64,000 nucleotides of DNA from Streptomyces yatensis (GCF_018069625.1 NZ_CP072941.1:3968001-4032000); one strand, 5' to 3'; positions 27,310-36,015 are shown, numbered from the stretch's first letter. The notes: generated by a model not told the origin, from the letters alone. Translations and numbers: made by a program.

Positions 27310-28375
27310 GCAGTTCCTCCTTCCAGAAGTGGCAGGCGCTGGTCCGCCCGCCGGGTGCGGGGGACGCCCCGGACCCGGGGGACGCGGAGGACGCAATGGA
27401 TACGGCAGACGCACCGTGCGCCCCGGACCCGGGAGACGCGTCCGCCACCACCTCGTACAGCGGCGGCCGTTCGGTGCGGCAGACCTCCTGGGCGCGCGGG
27501 CAGCGCGGGTGGAAGGGGCAGCCGGAGGGCATGGCGAGGGGGCTGGGCGGCGCGCCCTTGATCGCGTAGAGCCGCTGGCCCCGATGGTCCACGCGCGGCA
27601 CGGAGTCCAGCAGGCCGCGGGTGTACGGATGGGCGGGGCGGCGGTAGAGGTCGCGCACCGGCGCGGTCTCCACGATCCGGCCCGCGTACATCACCGCGAT
27701 GGTGTCGGCCACGTCCGCGACCACGCCCAGGTCATGGGTGATGAGGACGAGCCCCATGGCGTACTCCCGGCGCAACTCCGCGAGCAGGTCCATCACCTGG
27801 GCCTGGACGGTGACGTCCAGGGCCGTGGTCGGCTCGTCGGCGATGATCAGCTCCGGCTCCAGGGCCATCGCCATGGCGATCATGATGCGCTGGCGCATCC
27901 CCCCGGAGAACTGGTGCGGATAGTCCCCGGCCCGCTGCCCCGCCGCCGGGATGCGGACCCGGTCCATCAGCTCGACCGCCCGCCGCCGCGCGTCCTTGCG
28001 GGACATCCCCCGGTGCACCTCGTACATCTCGGCGAGCTGGGCGCCCACGGGGAGCACCGGGTTGAGGGCGGAGAGCGCGTCCTGGAAGATCATCGCCATC
28101 GCGGCGCCCCGGATCCGGCGGCGCTCCTGTGCGCCCATCGTCAGCAGATCCCGTCCCCGGAACAGCACTTGGCCGCCGGTGACGCGGCCGGGCGGGGAGT
28201 CGAGGATGCCCATGACGGCCTGGGCGGTCACGGACTTGCCGGACCCCGACTCGCCCAGCACGGCGAGGGTGCGGCCCGCGTCCAGGCCGTAGCTCACCCC
28301 GCCGACGGCCTCGGCGACCCCGTCCCGGGTGCGGAATTCGACGCGGAGGTCCCGGACCTCCAGCAGGCGGGTCAT
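27302..28375 (-). CDS. Oligopeptide ABC importer ATPase (OppD-type), operon 2
   Basis: The product is 357 aa from the ATG at 28375 ([20 protein letters not shown]). Walker A is [10 protein letters not shown]-loop [17 protein letters not shown], signature [14 protein letters not shown], Walker [13 protein letters not shown], switch His LITHDLGVV. The cysteine segment [16 protein letters not shown] is intact. Compared with its operon 3 paralogue, it has an insertion of about 30 residues rich in Ser, Ala, Gly and Pro before the terminal [12 protein letters not shown]. The partner ATPase start overlaps its stop by 8 bp. Confidence 0.92.
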   Translation of the reverse strand: MTRLLEVRDLRVEFRTRDGVAEAVGGVSYGLDAGRTLAVLGESGSGKSVTAQAVMGILDSPPGRVTGGQVLFRGRDLLTMGAQERRRIRGAAMAMIFQDALSALNPVLPVGAQLAEMYEVHRGMSRKDARRRAVELMDRVRIPAAGQRAGDYPHQFSGGMRQRIMIAMAMALEPELIIADEPTTALDVTVQAQVMDLLAELRREYAMGLVLITHDLGVVADVADTIAVMYAGRIVETAPVRDLYRRPAHPYTRGLLDSVPRVDHRGQRLYAIKGAPPSPLAMPSGCPFHPRCPRAQEVCRTERPPLYEVVADASPGSGAHGASAVSIASSASPGSGASPAPGGRTSACHFWKEELHG

Positions 28376-28383
28376 GGCCGGAC

Positions 28384-29421
28384 CTACCGCAGTCTGGGGT
28401 CGAGGGCGTCGCGCACCGCGTCGCCGAGCATGATGAACGCCAGCACCGTGACCGACAGCGCCCCGGCGGGCCACAGCAGCATGTGCGGGGCGTTGCGGAT
28501 CTGGGTGGCGGCGGAGGAGATGTCGATCCCCCAGGAGACGGTGGGCGGTTTGAGCCCCACGCCGAGGAACGACAGCGTGGCCTCCAGCGAGATGTAGGTG
28601 CCCAGCGCGATGGTCGCGACGACGATCACGGGGGCCACGGCGTTGGGCGCGATATGGCGCAGCAGCGTCCGGCCGCTGCCGGCGCCCAGCGCCCGCGCCG
28701 CCTGGACGTAGTCGTGCTCCTTGACGGTGACCACCGAGCCGCGCGCGATCCGGGAGATCTGCGGCCAGCCCAGCAGCACGATGAAGCCGACGACCGGCCA
28801 CACCGAGCCGCTGGTGACCACCGACAGGAAGACCAGGCCGCCCAGCAGGATCGGGATGCCGAAGAAGACATCGGCGATCCGCGAGAGCAGCGCGTCCCAC
28901 CAGCCGCCGAAGTACCCGGCGAGCCCGCCCAGCGCGCTGCCCAGCAGCGCCGCGCCGAGGGTGGCGCAGATGCCGACGGTGATGGAGGCGCGGGCGCCGT
29001 AGACCGTGCGGGTGTAGACGTCGCGGCCCTGGAGGTCGTAGCCGAAGGGGTGGCCGGGGGCCGGGCCGTCCTGCGCCCTGGCGAGGTCGCCGTGGTACGG
29101 GTTGCCGCTCGCGATCAGCTGCGGCCAGATCGCGATGAGGACGAGGAAGAGGATGGTCAGCGCGGAGACGATGAAGACGGGGTTGCGGCGCAGATCGTGC
29201 CAGGCGTCCGACCACAGCCCCCGGCCGGTGGGCGCGGCCGGTCCGCCGGGGCGGCGGCCGGGCTCCTTGCGCCACGGGAGGGGGAGGCGCCAGGGGCCGC
29301 GCCGTGGTCCGCCCTTCAGGCTCTGGGGGCCGGAGGTGGTGAGGTCCACGGGACCGCCGCCGCTGCCGGCCGGTGCGATCGCCTCGGTCATGTCGTAGCG
29401 CGGGTCAAGGGGCTCAGGCAT
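28384..29421 (-). CDS. Oligopeptide ABC importer permease (OppC-type), operon 2
   Basis: The product is 345 aa. The cytoplasmic N-terminus of about 75 residues is longer and more Pro/Gly/Arg-rich than in the paralogue. Helix 1 is VFIVSALTILFLVLIAIW. GYDLQGRDVYTRTVYGARASI precedes the core, and the EAA motif is YVQAARALGAGSGRTLLRHI. LSFLGVGLKPPTVSWG and the terminus GDAVRDALDPRLR are family signatures. Its start overlaps the OppB-type stop by 8 bp. Confidence 0.9.
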   Translation of the reverse strand: MPEPLDPRYDMTEAIAPAGSGGGPVDLTTSGPQSLKGGPRRGPWRLPLPWRKEPGRRPGGPAAPTGRGLWSDAWHDLRRNPVFIVSALTILFLVLIAIWPQLIASGNPYHGDLARAQDGPAPGHPFGYDLQGRDVYTRTVYGARASITVGICATLGAALLGSALGGLAGYFGGWWDALLSRIADVFFGIPILLGGLVFLSVVTSGSVWPVVGFIVLLGWPQISRIARGSVVTVKEHDYVQAARALGAGSGRTLLRHIAPNAVAPVIVVATIALGTYISLEATLSFLGVGLKPPTVSWGIDISSAATQIRNAPHMLLWPAGALSVTVLAFIMLGDAVRDALDPRLR

Positions 29422-30337
29422 ACCGGATCCTCGGGTCGAGCACGGCGTAGAGGAGGTCGACGAGCAGATTGGCGAGCAGGAAGACGATCACCAGGACGGT
29501 CACGAAGCCGACGACGGTCGGCGAGTTCTGGCGCAGGATGCCCTGGTAGAGCTGGTAGCCCACGCCGTGGATGTTGAAGATCCGCTCGGTGACGATGGCC
29601 CCGCCCATCAGCGCGCCGATGTCCGTGCCGATGAATGTCACCACCGGGATCAGCGAGTTGCGCAGCAGATGGCGGGTGACGATGCGGTGGCGCGGCAGCC
29701 CCTTGGCGACGGCGGTGCGGACGTAGTCGGCGCGGGCGTTCTCCACGATGGAGGTGCGGGTGAGGCGGGTGGTGTACGCGAGTGACACCAGCCCCAGCAC
29801 CACCCCGGGCAGCAGCAGTTCGGCCAGCGGCGCCTCCGGGGAGACCGAGGGCCTGGCCCACCCCCAGGTCACGCCGAACAGATACTGCAGCACCGTGCCG
29901 CTGACGAAGGTCGGGACGGCGACCACGACCAGGGTGAGCAGCAGCACCGAGGTGTCGAGACCCCGGCCGCGGCGCAGCCCGCTGAGGACGCCCAGGGTGA
30001 TGCCCAGCGCCATCTCGAAGACGACCGCGACCACGGTGAGCCGGAGGGTGACGGGAAACGCGCTCGCCATCAGCTCGGTCACCGGCTGCCCGTTGAAGGC
30101 CGTGCCGAACTGCCCGCTGAAGACCTGTCCCATGTAGTGCGCGTACTGACGCCACAGCGGCTCGTCCAGATAGAGGTCCTGGCGGATCCGGGCGGCGGTG
30201 GCGGGGTCGGGGGCCTTGTCGCCGAAGAGCGCGGCGACCGGATCGCCGAGCGCGTACACCATGAAGAAGATCAGGAAGGTGGAGCCGATGAACACCGGGA
30301 TCATCTGCAGCAGTCGGCGCAGTGCGTAGCGGCCCAT
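29414..30337 (-). CDS. Oligopeptide ABC importer permease (OppB-type), operon 2
   Basis: The product is 307 aa, beginning MGRYALRRLLQMIPVFIG, the standard OppB entry. Six helices are predicted. The EAA motif is YVRTAVAKGLPRHRIVTRHLL. The end is VDLLYAVLDPRIRYA. The ATG follows the binding-protein stop by only three bases, so there is tight translational coupling and no hairpin, unlike operons 1 and 3. Confidence 0.92.
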   Translation of the reverse strand: MGRYALRRLLQMIPVFIGSTFLIFFMVYALGDPVAALFGDKAPDPATAARIRQDLYLDEPLWRQYAHYMGQVFSGQFGTAFNGQPVTELMASAFPVTLRLTVVAVVFEMALGITLGVLSGLRRGRGLDTSVLLLTLVVVAVPTFVSGTVLQYLFGVTWGWARPSVSPEAPLAELLLPGVVLGLVSLAYTTRLTRTSIVENARADYVRTAVAKGLPRHRIVTRHLLRNSLIPVVTFIGTDIGALMGGAIVTERIFNIHGVGYQLYQGILRQNSPTVVGFVTVLVIVFLLANLLVDLLYAVLDPRIRYA

Positions 30338-30340
30338 GGC

Positions 30341-31981
30341 TCAGCCGACCCTGATCTGTGCGTAGACCGGGACGCTGAACTGGTTGAGCGCCACCTCGCT
30401 GAGCCGCCGCGAATAGCCCGCGCTGCCGTTCTGGTACCACAGCGGAATGGCGGGCATCTGCTCGGCGAGGACCTTCTCCGCGTCCCGGAAGCCGGCGATG
30501 GCCCGGCCGTCCGCGGACGCGGCGTTGGCCTGGTTCACCATCCGGTCGAAGCCGGTGTCGCTGAAGTGGCCGTCGTTGGAGGAGGCGCCGGTGTAGTACA
30601 GGGGCTGCAGAAAGTTCTGGATCAGCGGATAGTCCATCTGCCAGCCGGCCCGGAACGGCCCGGTCATCTCCTTGCCCGCCATCTTGTTGCGGTAGTCGGC
30701 GAAGGTGCCGATCGGTTTGCCGACACAGGCCCGGTCGCTTCTCAGCACGGTGTTGACGCTGTTGCAGACCGCGTCCACCCAGTCCTTGTGGGAGCCGCTG
30801 TCGGCGTTGTACGTGATCGTCATCCGGCCGCCGGGCAGCCCGCCACCTGCCTTGATCAGCTTGCGCGCCCGGGCCGGGTCGTAGCGGCAGGCGTCCCCGC
30901 ACAGCCCCGGCTGATAGCCGCCCTGGCGGCGCAGGACCGGCGAGGTCCAGTCGGTGGCCGGGGTGCGGGTGCCGTGGAAGATCCGTTCGGTGATCTGCGC
31001 GCGGTTGATCGCCATCGAGATGCCCCGGCGGACCTTGGCCTTGGCCGGGCCGCTCCAGGCGCGGTCGTACATCGGGAAGGTGAGGGTCTGGATGATCCCG
31101 GCGGGCTGGTTGATGTAGCGGTCGCCGAGATCGGAGCGGACGAACTTCAGCTGCTGCGCCGGGACATCGTCGACCAGATCGAGATTGCCCGCCTGGAGAT
31201 CGGTGTAGGCGGTGTTGTTGTCGGTGTAGACACGCAGATCGACGCCCTTGTTACGGGCCTTGTCCGGACCGCGGTAGCCGTCCCAGGCGCGCAGCTTCAT
31301 CACCGAGCCCTTGATGTACGACCGCACCTGGTACGGGCCGTTGCCGACGGGCTTCCTCAGCCAGGCGGCATGGTCCTCGAAGAACGCCCGGGGCAGCGGC
31401 GCATAGGCGTTGTAGCCCAGCGTCTTGGGCCAGGTGGAGAACTTCTGGGTGAGCCGGACGGTGAAGGTCCGCTCGTTCTTGACCCGCAGCCCGGAGAGGG
31501 TCTTGGCGGTGGGGGCGCCGCCGGAGGCGGGATGGACCTTGTCGTAGCCCTCGATGTACTCGAAGAAGTAGGCGTTGCGCTGCTCGTGGTCGATCCGGGC
31601 GCCGTAGTTCCAGGCGTTCACGAAGGACGCGGCGGTGACCTTCTCCCCGTTGGCGAACCGCCGGTCCTTCTTGAGGGTGATGGTGTAGTTCCGCTGGTCG
31701 GAGCTTTCGATCCGGTCCGCGAGCGCGTTCTTGGCCTCGCCGGTCCTGGGGTCGTAGCGCTTGAGCCCACGGAAGATCATGTCGAGGACCTTGCCGCCCT
31801 GGACGTCGTTGATATTGGCCGGCTCCAGCGGATTGGGCGGATCGCCCCAGGACGAACGGACGACACCGTCCTCGGCACCGCCGTCCCCGCCGCCGCAGGC
31901 CGTCAGGGGCAGGGCGACGGCGGACACGCAGAGCGCGGACAGCGCGCGCCGGGCACGCAGGGAATACGGGGCTCCGCGCAT
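30341..31981 (-). CDS. Oligopeptide-binding lipoprotein (SBP family 5), operon 2
   Basis: The product is 546 aa. The lipoprotein signal ends PLTACG with Cys29. The mature protein begins with an acidic linker, then GDPPNPLEPANINDVQGGKV, TLKKDRRFANGEKVTAASFV, VGNGPYQVRSYIKGSVMKL and RRGISMAINRAQITERIFHG. It parallels the binding protein of operon 3 along its whole length and so is a divergent paralogue. GGGAGG precedes the start. It is the first gene of operon 2, divergent from the epoxide hydrolase gene. The ligand is unknown; peptides are expected. Confidence 0.9.
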   Translation of the reverse strand: MRGAPYSLRARRALSALCVSAVALPLTACGGGDGGAEDGVVRSSWGDPPNPLEPANINDVQGGKVLDMIFRGLKRYDPRTGEAKNALADRIESSDQRNYTITLKKDRRFANGEKVTAASFVNAWNYGARIDHEQRNAYFFEYIEGYDKVHPASGGAPTAKTLSGLRVKNERTFTVRLTQKFSTWPKTLGYNAYAPLPRAFFEDHAAWLRKPVGNGPYQVRSYIKGSVMKLRAWDGYRGPDKARNKGVDLRVYTDNNTAYTDLQAGNLDLVDDVPAQQLKFVRSDLGDRYINQPAGIIQTLTFPMYDRAWSGPAKAKVRRGISMAINRAQITERIFHGTRTPATDWTSPVLRRQGGYQPGLCGDACRYDPARARKLIKAGGGLPGGRMTITYNADSGSHKDWVDAVCNSVNTVLRSDRACVGKPIGTFADYRNKMAGKEMTGPFRAGWQMDYPLIQNFLQPLYYTGASSNDGHFSDTGFDRMVNQANAASADGRAIAGFRDAEKVLAEQMPAIPLWYQNGSAGYSRRLSEVALNQFSVPVYAQIRVG

Positions 31982-32079
31982 GGCGCCTCCCGAGGATCCG
32001 GTCCAAGATCCGCCTTAGGCCCCATCTGACATCCACCGGGGCGACGGCGCACGTCGATGACCGCTGTCCGGGGTGGCGG

Positions 32080-32159
32080 GCCCCGGACGCCGCACGCCCC
32101 GGACGCCGCACGCCCCGGACGCCGCAGGCCCCGGACGCCGCAGGCCCCGGACGCCGCAG
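32080..32159. repeat. 16-bp tandem repeat, five copies
   Basis: Units start at 32080, 32096, 32112, 32128 and 32144. Each is GCCCCGGACGCCGCAS with the last base C in the first two copies and G in the rest. The tract lies in the 232-bp divergent promoter region between the binding protein of operon 2 and the epoxide hydrolase. Copy number could influence either promoter. Confidence 0.9.
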
Positions 32160-32200
32160 GCCGCCGAGAGTCGCGGACGCTCCCCGTCCGCGATCGCCTC

Positions 32201-32206
32201 TACCGT
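32201..32206 (+). promoter_or_regulatory. -10 element for a leaderless epoxide hydrolase transcript
   Basis: TACCGT is followed by seven bases and the ATG at 32214, with no ribosome site. It is consistent with leaderless transcription. Confidence 0.4.
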
Positions 32207-32213
32207 GCGGGCC

Positions 32214-33338
32214 ATGGAGATCCATCCCTTCCGCATCGCCGTCCCCCAGTCCGACCTCGACGATCTGCGCCGGCGCCTGGAAAACACCCGCTGGCCGGAA
32301 CCGCTCCCGGGCCCCGGCTGGTCCGACGGGGCCTCACTCGACCATGTCCGCGCGCTGGCCGGGTACTGGGCCACCGGGTTCGACTGGCGGGCGCAGGAGG
32401 CGCGGCTGAATGCGTTCCCCCAGTTCACGACGGAGGTCGACGGGCAGCGGGTGCACTTCCTCCATGTCCGCTCGCCCGAGCCGGATGCCCTGCCGCTGCT
32501 GATCACCCATGGCTGGCCCGGTTCGGTCGCGGAGTTCACCGAGGTCATCGGCCCGCTGACCGATCCACGCGGGCACGGGGGCGACCCGGCCGACGCCTTC
32601 CACGTCGTCATCCCGTCCCTCCCCGGCTTCGCCTTCTCCGCCCCGCCCCGCGAACCCGGCTGGGGCATCCGCCGCATCGCCACCGCGTGGACGGAGCTGA
32701 TGCGGCGCCTGGGGTACGAGCGCTACGGCACACAGGGCGGCGACTTCGGCTCGCTGATCTCCCCCGAGGTGGCCCGGGTGGCGCCGTCCCGGGTCGTCGG
32801 CGTCCACGTCAACGCGTTGGTGACCGTAGGTCCGGCCGACCCGGCCGGGCCGGAGGAGCTGACCCCGGCGGAGCGCTCCCGCCTCGCCGGGCGGGAGCGC
32901 TGGCACCGCGAGCTGTCCGGCTACGCCGCCGTCCAGGGCACCCGTCCGCAGACCCTGTCCTACGGCCTCGCCGACTCGCCCTCCGGCCAACTGGCCTGGA
33001 ACCTCGACTGGTTCGCCGCCCACGGCGACAAACCGGACGCCCTCGACCGCGACGCGGTCCTGACGAACGTCTCCCTCTACTGGTTCACCAACACCGCGGG
33101 CCCCTCCGCCCGCCTCTACAAGGAGGCCGCCTCGGTCTGGGGCACACCCCCCGAACGCTCCGGCGTCCCCACCGGCGTCGCGGTCTTCCAGGGCGACACC
33201 GCGATCCGCCGCCTCGCCGAGCCGCACCACACGATCACCCACTGGTCGGAGTTCGAGGCGGGCGGCCACTTCGCGGCGATGGAGGTCCCGGAACTGCTGG
33301 TGGGTGACGTACGGACGTTCTTCCGCGCCCTGCGCTGA
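32214..33338 (+). CDS. Epoxide hydrolase family protein (EHN domain, alpha/beta hydrolase)
   Basis: The product is 374 aa. The N-terminal EHN region ([20 protein letters not shown], then [13 protein letters not shown]) is followed by an alpha/beta-hydrolase. The oxyanion motif is HGWPGS, the nucleophile Asp177 is in GGDFGS, and His352 is in [13 protein letters not shown]. An Asp nucleophile, not Ser, marks the juvenile-hormone/microsomal epoxide hydrolase family, which opens epoxides to diols. It is probably cytoplasmic. The physiological epoxide is unknown; detoxification or a tailoring step are possible. The start at 32214 gives the canonical N-terminus; an in-frame extension upstream is only repeat sequence. 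Confidence 0.92.
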   Translation: MEIHPFRIAVPQSDLDDLRRRLENTRWPEPLPGPGWSDGASLDHVRALAGYWATGFDWRAQEARLNAFPQFTTEVDGQRVHFLHVRSPEPDALPLLITHGWPGSVAEFTEVIGPLTDPRGHGGDPADAFHVVIPSLPGFAFSAPPREPGWGIRRIATAWTELMRRLGYERYGTQGGDFGSLISPEVARVAPSRVVGVHVNALVTVGPADPAGPEELTPAERSRLAGRERWHRELSGYAAVQGTRPQTLSYGLADSPSGQLAWNLDWFAAHGDKPDALDRDAVLTNVSLYWFTNTAGPSARLYKEAASVWGTPPERSGVPTGVAVFQGDTAIRRLAEPHHTITHWSEFEAGGHFAAMEVPELLVGDVRTFFRALR

Positions 33339-33439
33339 CCGGGGCCCTTACCGGTGGCCCCCTGCTCGGGAGGGGTCCCGAGCATTCCGGCGGATGATGG
33401 CCGCCCTGTCGTCGAGGTGAGAAACCAAGGAAGTCCGCC

Positions 33440-33637
33440 ATGACCCCTGTGCAAGCCGACTGGCTGTCCATCGTGTTCGCTCCCATCGGCGTCATCGCGC
33501 TGGTGACCTCCTTCTTCGCGCGGCGTTCTGCGACCCGGAGGGGCGAGTCCATGCCTGCCTGGGGCACGGCCGTGCAGGGTGTGGGCATGGTCCTCGTGAT
33601 GTGCGTGGCCCTCGTCAACATGGCGTGGGGTACGTGA
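33440..33637 (+). CDS. Small hypothetical membrane protein (65 aa)
   Basis: The ATG at 33440 has AAGGAAG seven bases upstream. Two hydrophobic segments are seen: residues 8-25 (WLSIVFAPIGVIALVTSF) and 43-62 (TAVQGVGMVLVMCVALVNMA), with a basic loop ARRSATRRGES between them, so a cytoplasmic hairpin loop is expected. No family is recognised. It lies between the epoxide hydrolase and D,D-dipeptidase genes on the same strand, about 100 bp from each, and may be co-transcribed. Confidence 0.6.
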   Translation: MTPVQADWLSIVFAPIGVIALVTSFFARRSATRRGESMPAWGTAVQGVGMVLVMCVALVNMAWGT

Positions 33638-33744
33638 GGGAAGCCGACCCCGCCCCCTGCGGGCACCCACGGACGGCGGTTCATGCGAACGAGCCGCTGG
33701 GCAGGTAGGGAGGACGGCCGACCAGCACCCGCGAGGAGAGCCCG

Positions 33745-34416
33745 ATGACCAACTCGCCCTTCCCGGCGGACCACCGGATCGTCCTGATCGGCGACCCACG
33801 CGTCAGGGCGGTCCCGGTACGCGACTGCGGCGAACCGCTGGTCGACTGCCGGGGCCGACTGCGCGTGGACACCCGCCGGGCCGACCCCGCGGGACACTTC
33901 GCGCACCTCCGGTCCGGAGTCGTCGAACGCCTGGAGCGCGCCGAGAAGCTGCTGCCGAACGGCTGGCGCTGGCTGCTGGTCGAGGGCTACCGGCCCCGGG
34001 CCCTCCAGCAGGAGATCTTCGACGGCTACGCGGCCACGCTGCGCCGACTCGACCCGGACGCCGACGAGGAGCGGATCCACACGGCCACCAGCCGCTGGTG
34101 CGCCCCGGCGGAGACGGCCGGACACGTCGCCGGGGCGGCGATCGACCTGACCGTATGCACCCGCGACGGCGCCGAGATCGACATGGGCAGCCCGGAGGCC
34201 GCGACCCCCGAGGAGAGCGCCGGGGCCTGCTACACCCACGCCCCCGACGTGCCCGAACGGGCCCGTGGGAACCGGGCGTTGATGATCGAGGCGCTGTTCT
34301 CGGTCGGCATGGTCAACTACCCCACCGAGTGGTGGCACTGGTCCTACGGCGACCGCTACTGGGCCTGGTCCACGGCCGCGCCTGCGGCCGTCTACGGCCC
34401 CGTACCGGAGCCCTGA
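33745..34416 (+). CDS. D-alanyl-D-alanine dipeptidase, VanX-type (M15)
   Basis: The product is 223 aa, zinc-dependent. The ligand and catalytic residues fit VanX spacing: His127 and Asp134 in HVAGAAIDLT, then Glu195 and His198 in EWWHW. Arg in EGYRPRALQQEIF corresponds to the catalytic-site arginine. There is no signal peptide, so it acts on D-Ala-D-Ala inside the cell. No vanH, vanA, vanR or vanS genes are adjacent, so it is not part of a complete vancomycin resistance cluster here. Its position between two oligopeptide importer operons suggests recycling of cell-wall dipeptides, which is inference. Confidence 0.9.
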   Translation: MTNSPFPADHRIVLIGDPRVRAVPVRDCGEPLVDCRGRLRVDTRRADPAGHFAHLRSGVVERLERAEKLLPNGWRWLLVEGYRPRALQQEIFDGYAATLRRLDPDADEERIHTATSRWCAPAETAGHVAGAAIDLTVCTRDGAEIDMGSPEAATPEESAGACYTHAPDVPERARGNRALMIEALFSVGMVNYPTEWWHWSYGDRYWAWSTAAPAAVYGPVPEP

Positions 34417-34472
34417 GCCCCCGGCGGACCGCCGACCCGGCCCGGGTCCGCCCGGGGGGGGGCGACTGGTCT

Positions 34473-34874
34473 TCAGACCTGCTGCACGGCCACCAGCTTG
34501 CCTCGGCTGCCGAACCGGTCGAGCAGATGCCGGATGTCGTCGGGGTCGGAGGTGGCGATCGCCGCCCCCTGCCGCACGGCGAGCACCGCGACCGCTCCGT
34601 CCACCGCATCCGACGTTCCCGCCAGAGCCAGCAATTCCCCGATCTCCCGCGCCGCCGTCTCGTCCATGACCGCCACATCGCACCCCTTGAGCAATTGCGC
34701 CAGGCGCGCCTGCCGCGCTCCGTCCCGCCACACCTGGGCGACCACAGCCGCGGGCACCTGAGGCACGCCGCCCGCCGTGAGATAGGCCCGGTGCGCTCTC
34801 CAGACCTTGGTCTGAGAACGCTCGGCAGCGATCAACATCCCCGCGTCGTAGACAACAGGACGCAATGCGGACAT
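34473..34874 (-). CDS. PIN-domain protein, probable VapC-type toxin
   Basis: The product is 133 aa. Asp10 in VVYDAGMLIAAE, the acidic MDETAAREIGELL in the middle, SDAVDGAVAVLA and TSDPDDIRHLLDRF supply the spaced acidic residues of the PIN ribonuclease active site. The family cleaves tRNA or rRNA. The start follows GGGGGA and is 26 bp downstream of the likely antitoxin gene on the same strand, the normal antitoxin-first order. It could instead be a PIN-fold protein without toxicity; this is untested. Confidence 0.85.
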   Translation of the reverse strand: MSALRPVVYDAGMLIAAERSQTKVWRAHRAYLTAGGVPQVPAAVVAQVWRDGARQARLAQLLKGCDVAVMDETAAREIGELLALAGTSDAVDGAVAVLAVRQGAAIATSDPDDIRHLLDRFGSRGKLVAVQQV

Positions 34875-34900
34875 CGGTTATCCCCCCGGCGCTGACGACA

Positions 34901-35176
34901 TCAAGCCGCGTGATCGTCAGCGCCGGAGCTGTCACCCGCCGTCGGCCTCGTGACCGTGTCCATGAATTCATCCACCCAGGCCTGCTCGTCCGGAGTGGGT
35001 GGACCGATCTCCGCCAGCACCTCTTCCGCCGCGGTCAGCCCTGCCTCGATCTTGGCCGCGCGCTCGGCCGCGCGCGAGAGCCAGGCCGAGACGCTCATTC
35101 CCTCACGGTCCGCCGCCTCCTTGGCGGCGCTCAGGGTCTCGCTCGGGATCGTGATCGTGACACGCTCGAGGCTCAT
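34901..35176 (-). CDS. Ribbon-helix-helix antitoxin-like protein
   Basis: The product is 91 aa. The N-terminus MSLERVTITIPSETLSAAKE is a ribbon-helix-helix beta strand and first helix. EGMSVSAWLSRAAER completes the DNA-binding unit. The acidic C-terminus (PPTPDEQAWVDEFMDTV) is the likely toxin-binding tail. The ATG at 35176 lacks a ribosome site; TATGAT lies seven bases upstream and would give a leaderless transcript. An upstream in-frame ATG at 35188 is possible but would sit inside that -10 element. It probably represses its own operon together with the PIN toxin. Confidence 0.8.
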   Translation of the reverse strand: MSLERVTITIPSETLSAAKEAADREGMSVSAWLSRAAERAAKIEAGLTAAEEVLAEIGPPTPDEQAWVDEFMDTVTRPTAGDSSGADDHAA

Positions 35177-35183
35177 ACTGGCG

Positions 35184-35189
35184 ATCATA
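35184..35189 (-). promoter_or_regulatory. -10 element TATGAT of the toxin-antitoxin operon
   Basis: TATGAT on the minus strand ends seven bases before the antitoxin ATG at 35176. A near-consensus -10 at this spacing supports a leaderless antitoxin message. Confidence 0.5.
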
Positions 35190-35691
35190 CGGGCGGCCCG
35201 TCCGTTCTGGGCGCGGGCTGAGGGCGGTTCATCCGAACGAGGGGACGGGCAGCCTGCTCGGCTCCTCGGCTCGGTCGGGCGCGGCTTTCGTCTCGCGCCT
35301 TCGGCGCATTTGAACATGGGGCGGGGGGTGACGGGCGGCGCGCCGTCGCCGGGCGCCGGCCGCCGAGGAGTGGACGCCGGTGGCGGCGTCCGTGCTCGGG
35401 GGGCCGGGGCCGTTGCCGGACTGCCGGGCCGCTTCCGAATTGGCGGTTGGCGGGGGGGGTGGGGTACCCCTCTGGAAAACGATTGACAAATTAGTTGCGC
35501 CAGATCAAGCACTTTCGGAACAGGTGCCGGAAGGGGCGCGGCTCACCCTTCGAGCCGGTCGAACTCCCCCGCCTTCGCGGCCCGCAGGGACGCACGGAGC
35601 GCGGCGGGGTGCGCGGATATGACGACCTCCGGGTCGTCGCTTTCGCGGAGGTGAGGAGTGCCGGTGGGGTCGGCGGCGAGTTCGGCTCACA
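35190..35691. other. Gene-poor region with an AT-rich island
   Basis: No frame here has a convincing start or composition. An AT-rich patch at 35476-35520 contains TTGACA at 35483 in otherwise very GC-rich DNA. It could be a promoter for the remnants that follow or a trace of foreign DNA. I cannot place a matching -10 with confidence. Confidence 0.5.
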
Positions 35692-35816
35692 CTCGTCGAG
35701 TCGTGCTCCGACACCTGGGGCGTGCACGACTACACCGACAAGGACACGGGCGTCACCGGCAAGGCCGTATGGTTCACGCTGACCCCGCCGCCACACGTGA
35801 TGGGGCAAACTGGATG
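35692..35816 (+). pseudogene. C-terminal remnant of an HATPase-fold (anti-sigma-like) ATP-binding protein
   Basis: The frame reads LVESCSDTWGVHDYTDKDTG, followed by VTGKAVWFTLTP and a TGA stop. This matches the usual end of short streptomycete ATP-binding proteins, in which a Gly-Lys-Xaa-Val-Trp-Phe motif closes the HATPase domain. Upstream in the same frame the N box and other motifs are absent and the sequence is unrelated low-complexity. So only the last 40 codons remain, probably after deletion. Confidence 0.5.
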
Positions 35817-35878
35817 AACGCGGCCTGAAGCGATCACCCTACGTGGACGACCTACGGCATACCGGAGGAGACAGCGCC

Positions 35879-35935
35879 GTGAGCACACAGCCCACCGCGC
35901 ACGTACAGCATTGGCCTGAGTCGGACACGGCCTGA
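35879..35935 (+). CDS. Possible 18-residue peptide
   Basis: A GTG at 35879 is preceded at eight bases by GGAGGAG, one of the best ribosome sites in the window. The reading frame is 18 codons (STQPTAHVQHWPESDTA after the initiator) and stops at the foot of a very strong hairpin. There is no downstream gene on this strand for it to regulate. It may be a true small peptide or the start of a gene truncated by deletion together with the adjacent remnant. No function is assigned. Confidence 0.35.
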   Translation: MSTQPTAHVQHWPESDTA

Positions 35936-35991
35936 ACGACGGCGAGGGCCGCCCGGGACGTGATCCACGTCCCGGGCGGCCCTCGTCGTTC
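35934..35991. terminator. Very strong bidirectional terminator hairpin
   Basis: A perfect 20-bp stem (35943-35962 with 35966-35985) has a 3-nt loop. It is extended after a 2-nt bulge by GAACGAC/GTCGTTC (35934-35940 with 35985-35991). It lies between the plus-strand remnants and the 3' end of operon 3 (stop at 36016), so it can terminate both. Confidence 0.85.
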
Positions 35992-36015
35992 ACACTGCGG
36001 CCCGCGAAAGGGGCG

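Noticed and set aside
35229..35512. Minus-strand ORFs upstream of the antitoxin (starts near 35489 and 35512), including a long antitoxin extension
   Set aside because: Pro/Arg-rich low-complexity translations without ribosome sites; the ribbon-helix-helix domain starts at 35176.
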